NCBI GenBank assembly: GCA_902558545.1 | Contig: CACEEJ010000010.1 | Span: 1-35,525 of the forward strand | Length of the DNA: 35,525 bases | Direction of reading: 5' to 3' | Origin: an uncultured Pelagibacteraceae bacterium | GTDB lineage: Bacteria; Pseudomonadota; Alphaproteobacteria; Pelagibacterales; Pelagibacteraceae | Shown here: in pieces, positions 30,166-35,525 of the stretch | Position numbering within the stretch: position 1 is the first letter of the stretch | How the letters are laid out: each line of letters opens with the position of its first letter | The notes under the pieces: generated by a model | Seen by the model: only the letters and a program-made list of their open reading frames with translations | Databases searched by the model: none | What the model was told of the DNA's origin: nothing | Program-made: the position numbers and the translations under genes

Positions 30166-31043
30166 GCTGCTTTTTTCTTCCTAACTAAAGTCTGATAACT
30201 TTCATTCAAATCAATAATTGTATCACAAACTTTAAATTGATTTTCAGCAATACAAGATACTGGCGTTACCTCTGCTGCTGTTCCTGTTAAAAAACATCCA
30301 ACAAAATTAGGTAATTCAGTTGGACTAATTTTTCTTTCATGTACTTTTATATTTTTTGATTTTGCAATTCCAATTACGGTTCTTCTTGTAATACCATCTA
30401 AAAAAGAATCTGGTATTGGAGTGTGAATTTCTCCATTTTTATCTTTGAAAAAAATATTTGCTCCGGTTGCTTCAGCAATATTCCCTTCATGATCAAGCAT
30501 TAAAGAATCTGTGTAACCTTGCTTTTCTGCTTCATGTTTTGATAAAGTACAAATCATGTAAAGACCTGAGGCCTTTGTATCCCATGGTATTGTATTAGGT
30601 GCTGGTCTTCTCCAATTTGAAATATTTAATCTTATTCCCTCTACTTTTAGTTTAGGATCAAAATATGATCCCCATTCCCATGTTGCAATCGCAACATGTA
30701 TTTTTGTTTGTTGTGCAGAAATAGCCATCATCTCACTACCCCTCCAAGCAACAGGTCTTACATAACCATTTTCTACTTTTTGGGTTGCGATAATTTTATT
30801 CGATGCATTATTGATTTCTTCTTCTGTATATGGAATTTCAAAACCCATTCTTCTAGCAGAATGAAAAAATCTAGCTGTGTGCTCTTCTAATTTGAAAATT
30901 GAACCATCATAAACTCTCTCACCTTCAAATACACAACTAGCGTAGTGCATACCATGGCTTAAAACATGCAGTTTAACATCAGCCCAATCAACTAATTCGT
31001 TGTTGTACCATATTTTTCCAGATCTCTTATCGTAAGGTATCAT
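30162..31043 (-). CDS. ilvE: Branched-chain amino-acid aminotransferase IlvE
   Basis: Fold-type IV PLP enzyme performing the last step of valine, leucine and isoleucine synthesis. In 293 residues: the N-terminal GKIWYNNELVDWADVKLHVLS, HYASCVFEGERVYDG, the PLP lysine K157 (WDTKASGLYM), E191 in IAEATGANIFF, and the C-terminal phosphate-binding FLTGTAAEVTPV. The last residues KKKAA are typical of alphaproteobacterial members. The start is clear, with a strong promoter just upstream. The gene diverges from the MarR regulator, a common alphaproteobacterial arrangement. Confidence 0.96.
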   Translation of the reverse strand: MIPYDKRSGKIWYNNELVDWADVKLHVLSHGMHYASCVFEGERVYDGSIFKLEEHTARFFHSARRMGFEIPYTEEEINNASNKIIATQKVENGYVRPVAWRGSEMMAISAQQTKIHVAIATWEWGSYFDPKLKVEGIRLNISNWRRPAPNTIPWDTKASGLYMICTLSKHEAEKQGYTDSLMLDHEGNIAEATGANIFFKDKNGEIHTPIPDSFLDGITRRTVIGIAKSKNIKVHERKISPTELPNFVGCFLTGTAAEVTPVSCIAENQFKVCDTIIDLNESYQTLVRKKKAA

Positions 31044-31071
31044 GTGTGAAAATTTTTTAATTTATAACTGA

Positions 31072-31100
31072 AAAATATCTTTGTATCTTTAATATGTCAA
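31072..31100 (-). promoter_or_regulatory. Candidate ilvE promoter
   Basis: On the minus strand a perfect TTGACA (31100-31095) is followed after 17 bp by TATTTT (31077-31072). Transcription would start near 31065, giving a leader of roughly 20 nt. The site lies within the 72-base gap shared with the divergent marR-type gene, so that regulator could bind here; no palindrome clear enough to call an operator is seen. Confidence 0.55.
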
Positions 31101-31115
31101 TATAACTTACCTATT

Positions 31116-31553
31116 ATGAAAGAACTTTTATATTTAAAAGATGATCAGCTAAAAGATCTAATTGAAAAACTATTTGTAAGTTACAGGGAAACCTTTTCTG
31201 ACTCTAAAAAAATATTAGATAGATATTCAATTGGTTTAGCACACCATAAAGTAATTCATTTACTGTCAATGTATGAAGGGATCTCAATTTCAGAGTTACT
31301 TAAAAGATTAAAAGTCACAAAACAAAGCTTAAATCGTGTTCTCAAAGATTTAATTAAACTTGAAATCATAACATTTAAAAAAGATGATCAAGACACTAGA
31401 GTAAAGCATGTTTTTCTTAATGATAAAGGTAAAGAAATTTTTAATGAAATTTTTAATATCCAAAAAAAGAGAATTTATAATGCATTGCTAAATTCAAGTT
31501 CTGAAGAAGTTATAAATTTTGATAATGTAATTAGTAAAATAATTAATGGATAA
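31116..31553 (+). CDS. MarR-family transcriptional regulator (PetP-like position)
   Basis: Winged helix-turn-helix regulator of 145 residues. The recognition region is SISELLKRLKVTKQSLNRVLKDLIKLEII (about 56-84), followed by a wing with KKDDQDTRVKHVFLNDKGKEIF, the MarR-type D-x-R motif. Its eight-base overlap with the response-regulator gene and the location beside ilvE match the arrangement in which PetP (MarR-type) accompanies PetR in alphaproteobacteria. The target is unknown; autoregulation through the gap shared with ilvE is a plausible guess. Confidence 0.9.
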   Translation: MKELLYLKDDQLKDLIEKLFVSYRETFSDSKKILDRYSIGLAHHKVIHLLSMYEGISISELLKRLKVTKQSLNRVLKDLIKLEIITFKKDDQDTRVKHVFLNDKGKEIFNEIFNIQKKRIYNALLNSSSEEVINFDNVISKIING

Positions 31554-32223
31554 GTTTATTGCTCATATACTGGTTGTTGATGATGACGATGGAATTAGAT
31601 CTCTTGTAAAAAAATATTTAAATGAAAATAAATTCCTAGTAACTACTGCTGAAAATGCTGAAAATGCATTTGAGAAAATAAAAATAATTAAGTTTGATTT
31701 AATAGTTTTGGATATCATGATGCCAGGTAAAAGCGGGCTTGAATTTTTAAGAGAAAATAAAAAAAAATTAGATACACCAGTTATACTTTTGACGGCTAAA
31801 GGAGAAGCAAATGAAAGGGTTGAAGGGTTAGAGACTGGTGCTGATGATTATTTACCGAAACCATTTGAACCAAAAGAATTAATTCTAAGAATACAAAATA
31901 TATTAAATAAAACTATTAAAACAGATCAAAAAAGGGTTATAGAATTTGAAAATGTGAAAATTGATTTGAATAAACTTTTAATATTTAAAAGTGATAAAGA
32001 ATTTAAGATTAATACAACTGAAAAAACAATTTTAGAAAAAATGATTAATAACCCTGGTAAAACATTTTCTAGGGAAGATATTGGCCAATTAATTAATCTA
32101 GATAAAGAGAGATCAATAGATGTTATTATTACTCGGCTTAGAAAAAAAATTGAAATTGATCCAAAAAATCCAAAATTTTTACAGACAATAAGAGGTGCAG
32201 GATATGTTCTCTGGATTGAGTAA
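31546..32223 (+). CDS. OmpR-family response regulator (PetR/OmpR-like)
   Basis: Two-component response regulator of 225 residues. Receiver domain 1-120: acidic VVDDDDG, phospho-acceptor D56 (VLDIMMPG), T83 (LLTAKG) and K105 (YLPKPF). C-terminal winged-helix DNA-binding domain about 130-225: INTTEKTILEKMINNPGKTFSRE, SIDVIITRLRKKIE, and TIRGAGYVLWIE, typical of the OmpR/PhoB class. It overlaps both the upstream MarR gene and the downstream kinase gene, so the three form one operon. Orthology to PetR or OmpR rests on context. Confidence 0.95.
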   Translation: MDKFIAHILVVDDDDGIRSLVKKYLNENKFLVTTAENAENAFEKIKIIKFDLIVLDIMMPGKSGLEFLRENKKKLDTPVILLTAKGEANERVEGLETGADDYLPKPFEPKELILRIQNILNKTIKTDQKRVIEFENVKIDLNKLLIFKSDKEFKINTTEKTILEKMINNPGKTFSREDIGQLINLDKERSIDVIITRLRKKIEIDPKNPKFLQTIRGAGYVLWIE

Positions 32224-33523
32224 TTACTTAAAAAAAATATTACCAAAAAGATTATTTTATAGGGCACTCCTTATTGTTGCTATTCCAGTTTTGGTTCTAC
32301 AACTAGTAATTACAATTGTTTTTTTTGATAGCCTTTGGATCAAAACAAATAAAGGTATGACAAGAACTTTAGTAAATGAAATTAGTACATTTATTGAAGC
32401 CTATGGAAGTGAGCAAGAAAATAAACAAGAGTTACTAGATCTTTTTTCCATATTTTTAGATTTAAACATTGAATTCATCAATAACGAAAAATTACAAAAT
32501 ACAGATACCGAAAGATGGTTTAGTCCTATTGATAGAACTTTAAGAAGAGAGCTAAAATCTAAATTTAGATTAGATAAATACTGGTTTGATACAACAAGTT
32601 ATAAAGAATTAATTGATTTAAGAATTAAATATGAAGATGGTTATTTTAAATTTTTATTGCCTAAAGATAGAGTTGCAAGTTCTTCAGCAAGAATATTTGC
32701 ACTTTGGATCACAGTACCTGCAATTATAATGGTAATCATCTCTCTAATATTTTTAAAAAATCAAACTAGACCAATTACCAATCTTGCTCGTGCAGCTGAA
32801 AGGTTTGGTAAAGGAGAAAATATTGAAGAGTTCAAACCCTCTGGAGCACTTGAAATAAGACAAGCAGGACATGAATTTGATAAAATGAGAAAGAGAATTG
32901 AAAGACATATAAATCAAAGAACAGAAATGTTATCTGGAATAAGTCATGATTTAAGGACACCCTTAACAAGGATGAAATTACAATTAGCTTTTATAAAAGA
33001 TAAAGAAACTGTGAATAAATTAACTGATGACATCAATGAAATGGAGAAAATGTTAAATGAATATTTGCAATTTACTAGCTCATCATACGTTGAAAAAGAT
33101 GAAATGTTTAATCTATCTGAATTAATTTCAGAAGTTATTGAAAAATATAACAATGAAAATATTTCACAAAACTTAACACCAAGAATTTACTTAAATGGCA
33201 GGAAAAATTTAATTAATAGGTGTCTAAATAATTTAATTGATAATTCACTGAAATATGCAAATAAAGTTGAAATTAGCTTAAGTAAAAAAAATACAAACTT
33301 ATTCATTATAATTGATGATGATGGTCCTGGAATACCAAAAAATGAGTATGAAAATGTATTTAAACCTTTCTATAAAATAGATAAGGGTCGGGCAGACTCT
33401 AAATCGAGTGTTGGTCTTGGCTTATCAATTTCATCAGACATTATCAAATCTCATGGGGGAAATATAATGTTAGAAAAATCGAAATTTGATGGTTTAAGAG
33501 TTAAGGTTTTCTTGCCTGTTTAA
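32204..33523 (+). CDS. EnvZ-like sensor histidine kinase
   Basis: Inner-membrane sensor kinase, the presumed partner of the preceding response regulator. The ATG at 32204 has a GAGG ribosome-binding sequence eight bases before it; an in-frame GTG at 32195 is the alternative. The 439-residue protein has TM1 (about 18-42), a periplasmic domain (about 43-163), TM2 (164-184), HAMP (185-237), the HisKA dimerisation helix with phospho-acceptor H248 (SGISHDLRTPLTRMK), then the ATPase domain with N-box NRCLNNLIDNSLKYA, DDDGPGIP and GLGLSISSDII. HAMP-to-HisKA sequence is close to EnvZ. The signal is unknown. Its 3' end overlaps the convergent ubiK-like gene by 23 bases. Confidence 0.95.
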   Translation: MFSGLSNYLKKILPKRLFYRALLIVAIPVLVLQLVITIVFFDSLWIKTNKGMTRTLVNEISTFIEAYGSEQENKQELLDLFSIFLDLNIEFINNEKLQNTDTERWFSPIDRTLRRELKSKFRLDKYWFDTTSYKELIDLRIKYEDGYFKFLLPKDRVASSSARIFALWITVPAIIMVIISLIFLKNQTRPITNLARAAERFGKGENIEEFKPSGALEIRQAGHEFDKMRKRIERHINQRTEMLSGISHDLRTPLTRMKLQLAFIKDKETVNKLTDDINEMEKMLNEYLQFTSSSYVEKDEMFNLSELISEVIEKYNNENISQNLTPRIYLNGRKNLINRCLNNLIDNSLKYANKVEISLSKKNTNLFIIIDDDGPGIPKNEYENVFKPFYKIDKGRADSKSSVGLGLSISSDIIKSHGGNIMLEKSKFDGLRVKVFLPV

Positions 33524-33752
33524 CTTTTTTATTTTTTTTTTTCTCAAGTTTATTTATTCTATTTTCAAGATTTTCAAAACGTTTTGATAGTACTTCAAAC
33601 TCATCTTTACTTGTAAGTTTCATTTTAAAAACAAACTCATCTCTTTTAGATTTTAAGATATTAAATAATTCAGTGGTTAAGTCTTTTGAAGACACTAATC
33701 CCTGCTCTATTAATTTAGCAAACTTATCAATTATAAATTTAGAATTTTTCAT
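33501..33752 (-). CDS. UbiK/YqiC (BMFP) family accessory protein
   Basis: Small coiled-coil protein of the family that includes E. coli UbiK (YqiC), an accessory factor for ubiquinone biosynthesis with membrane-fusogenic activity. The family-diagnostic block is MKLTSKDEFEVLSKRFENLENRINKLEKK, equivalent to LDLVSREEFDVQ...LLEQRI in YqiC; it is followed by a basic tail. Starting at 33752 the product has 83 residues; an ATG at 33767 would add MYILN but overlaps a perfect minus-strand TATAAT (33771-33766), which makes transcription starting downstream of it likely. The gene diverges from lgt, as is usual in alphaproteobacteria, and overlaps the kinase gene tail-to-tail. Confidence 0.82.
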   Translation of the reverse strand: MKNSKFIIDKFAKLIEQGLVSSKDLTTELFNILKSKRDEFVFKMKLTSKDEFEVLSKRFENLENRINKLEKKKNKKVKQARKP

Positions 33753-33784
33753 ATTTAAGATATACATTATAAGTATTATTAAAA

Positions 33785-34555
33785 ATGTTAATTAATAATT
33801 TTGACCCAGTAGCCCTAGAAATATTTTCTGTAGAAATCAGGTGGTATTCTTTAGCTTATATATTTGGAATTATATTAGGCTGGATACTGGCTAAAAAATT
33901 ATTTATCCAAGACATAGAAGTTAAAAATAAATTTGATGATTATTTAACTTATTTAATTATAGGTATAATTTTAGGTGGAAGGGTTGGTTATATAATATTC
34001 TATAATTTAAGTTTTTATGTAAATAATCCAGTAGATATATTTAAAATTTGGCAAGGAGGAATGTCCTTTCATGGTGGTTTAATTGGAGTTATTTTCGCAT
34101 CTATATTTTTTGCTAAAAAAAATAATCAAAACTCATTCTTATATTTGGATATTGTCGCTTTAGTAGCTCCAGTTGGATTATTTTTTGGAAGAATAGCAAA
34201 CTTTATTAATTCAGAGTTGTATGGAACTATAACCAATGTACCCTGGGCAGTAACTTTTGTTCGGGTAGATAATCTTCCTAGGCATCCCTCGCAATTATAT
34301 GAAGCACTATTAGAAGGATTATTTTTATTTTTATTATTAATTTATTTTAAAAACAAATTTTTAAATAAACCTGGTGTAATTTCAGGATTATTTTTAATAA
34401 TTTACTCAATCTTTAGATTTATTGTTGAATTTTATAGAGTACCAGATGAACAGCTTGGTTATATATTTTTAAACTTAACGATGGGACAAGTAGTAAGTTT
34501 AATATTTATAATATCGGGATTAATCTTATTTTATTTAAAATATGAAACTCGCTAA
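33785..34555 (+). CDS. lgt: Prolipoprotein diacylglyceryl transferase Lgt
   Basis: Inner-membrane enzyme that attaches diacylglycerol from phosphatidylglycerol to lipobox cysteines. In 256 residues with about seven membrane helices: the N-terminal IRWYSLAYIFGIILGW, GGRVGYIIFYN, the signature IWQGGMSFHGGLIG with H96, GRIANFINSELYG with R136, RHPSQLYEALLEG (167-178), and the C-terminal FYRVPDEQLGYI. It overlaps the next methyltransferase gene by 14 bases. Its substrate phosphatidylglycerol depends on pgsA, also in this window. Confidence 0.97.
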   Translation: MLINNFDPVALEIFSVEIRWYSLAYIFGIILGWILAKKLFIQDIEVKNKFDDYLTYLIIGIILGGRVGYIIFYNLSFYVNNPVDIFKIWQGGMSFHGGLIGVIFASIFFAKKNNQNSFLYLDIVALVAPVGLFFGRIANFINSELYGTITNVPWAVTFVRVDNLPRHPSQLYEALLEGLFLFLLLIYFKNKFLNKPGVISGLFLIIYSIFRFIVEFYRVPDEQLGYIFLNLTMGQVVSLIFIISGLILFYLKYETR

Positions 34556-35525
34556 GACAAGTAATTTACCATTAGATCAGTTTATAAATTTAGCTCTTTA
34601 CGATAAGGATAAAGGTTATTATATGAAAAAGAATCCTTTTGGTGAAGATGGTGACTTTATTACTGCTCCTAATATCACAAGATTATTTTCAGAAATAATT
34701 GCAATTTGGACAATTACTTTTTGGAAAAGTATAGACTCTCCAAAAAAATTTAATTTGCTAGAACTGGGGGCTGGAAATGGTGAAATGATGAAAGTCATAG
34801 ATGAGACACTTATAAATTTTCCCGAATGTTACAATGCCTGCAGTTTTGTAATACATGAAAAAAGTGATTTTTTAATAAATGAACAAAAAAAAAATATAAA
34901 TTCTAAAAAATTTACATGGTTAAAAAACATTGAAAAAATAAACTCAAATCCAACAATTTTTTTAGCTAATGAATTCTTTGATGCCATTCCAATCAAACAA
35001 TTTTTCAAAAAAAAAGATGGTTGGTTTGAAAGATTTGTAAATTTGAGTGATCCAAAAAAAGCTGAGTTTAAAGAAGAGAAGATTGATATAAAAAAAATTG
35101 AAAAACATCTTAATTTCGAAATATCAAAAAATCAGAACGTCATAGAATATTCACCAGATACATTTAAATATTTAAGAACAATTTCCGATTTAATACAAAA
35201 AAATGACGGGGGAATGTTGGTTATTGATTATGGTTATGCAGATAGCAAGATGCATGAAACTCTTCAGGCAGTAAATAATCACAAATATTCTAACATTTTA
35301 GAAAATATTGGAGACACTGATATTACTTACAATATAAACTTTCATTCTTTTGAGAAATTTATAAGTCAGTTTAAAGAAATTGATTTAATTTTTACAAATC
35401 AAAAAAAATTTTTAACAAGTATGGGTATTCTTCAAAGAGCAGACATAATCAGCAAAAATGTAGCATTTTCTAAAAAAGTAGATTTATTTTATCGAGTAAG
35501 ACGTTTAATAGATGAAAAGCAAATG
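34542..35525 (+). CDS. SAM-dependent methyltransferase, MidA/NDUFAF7 family, C-terminus cut off
   Basis: Member of COG1565, whose mitochondrial relatives (NDUFAF7/MidA) methylate an arginine of a complex I subunit. The frame is open from the ATG (inside lgt) to the window end, 328 codons without a stop. Conserved parts: GYYMKKNPFGEDGDFITAP (26-42, the family signature), ITRLFSEIIAIW, the SAM glycine loop LLELGAGNGEM (72-82), LANEFFDAIPIKQF (141-154) and GGMLVIDYGYAD. Only the last few tens of residues should be missing. The lgt-midA pair is conserved in alphaproteobacteria, where a PgeF (YfiH)-type laccase-domain gene often follows. Confidence 0.92.
   Translation, partial: MKLAKTSNLPLDQFINLALYDKDKGYYMKKNPFGEDGDFITAPNITRLFSEIIAIWTITFWKSIDSPKKFNLLELGAGNGEMMKVIDETLINFPECYNACSFVIHEKSDFLINEQKKNINSKKFTWLKNIEKINSNPTIFLANEFFDAIPIKQFFKKKDGWFERFVNLSDPKKAEFKEEKIDIKKIEKHLNFEISKNQNVIEYSPDTFKYLRTISDLIQKNDGGMLVIDYGYADSKMHETLQAVNNHKYSNILENIGDTDITYNINFHSFEKFISQFKEIDLIFTNQKKFLTSMGILQRADIISKNVAFSKKVDLFYRVRRLIDEKQM

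Overview
The window looks like a piece of a free-living SAR11-type alphaproteobacterium (Pelagibacterales, Candidatus Pelagibacter relatives). The evidence is the strongly AT-rich sequence, the Lys/Ile/Asn-rich proteins, intergenic gaps that are tiny or negative, alphaproteobacterial gene neighbourhoods (yqeY-dnaG-rpoD, ubiK/lgt/midA, ilvE beside a MarR-OmpR-EnvZ set), and the absence of any transposase, phage gene, CRISPR array or long repeat. The assignment is inference from composition and synteny. No stretch longer than about 180 bases lacks a gene, an RNA or a promoter.

Layout. 1-4580: a division/cell-wall cluster on the minus strand, transcribed mraZ > ftsZ > rsmH > ftsL > ftsI, with ftsI cut by the window edge. 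ftsZ sits directly behind mraZ instead of at the far end of the dcw cluster. A good sigma-70 promoter ahead of mraZ is overlapped by three TGGG boxes spaced exactly 10 bp apart, the expected MraZ operator. 4669-5812: RNase P RNA and an AmpD/AmiD-type amidase, both minus. 5903-7299: mlaA-mlaC (outer-membrane lipid asymmetry), plus. 7376-8586: two minus-strand tRNAs (a CAT tRNA, probably Ile2, and Val-GAC) flanking an unknown membrane protein. 8595-12725: the macromolecular-synthesis genes yqeY-dnaG-rpoD, minus. 12851-17249: carAB. 17257-19538: a circularly permuted ATP-grasp protein and, divergently, an Anbu proteasome-like peptidase. 19541-21147: an ELM1-family protein translationally coupled to a 2OG-Fe(II) oxygenase-like protein. 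21169-22530: trxB and a small membrane protein. 22534-24389: aspC and a TIP30-like SDR. 24426-30165: uvrB, a pteridine-reductase-like SDR, folB, uvrC, pgsA. 30162-33523: ilvE, and divergently MarR, OmpR-like and EnvZ-like regulators. 33501-35525: ubiK, and divergently lgt and midA (cut by the window end).

Most of this is ordinary housekeeping. The items most worth a second look are: (i) the rearranged front of the dcw cluster with its MraZ operator; (ii) DnaG with three of the four zinc-ribbon ligands replaced; (iii) an Anbu/ATP-grasp pair that lacks its usual alpha-E and transglutaminase partners in this window; (iv) the coupled ELM1/2OG-oxygenase pair; (v) the unknown EEISWGQ-motif membrane protein between two tRNA genes; and (vi) extreme packing, with TAATG stop-start fusions and convergent genes that overlap or nearly touch.
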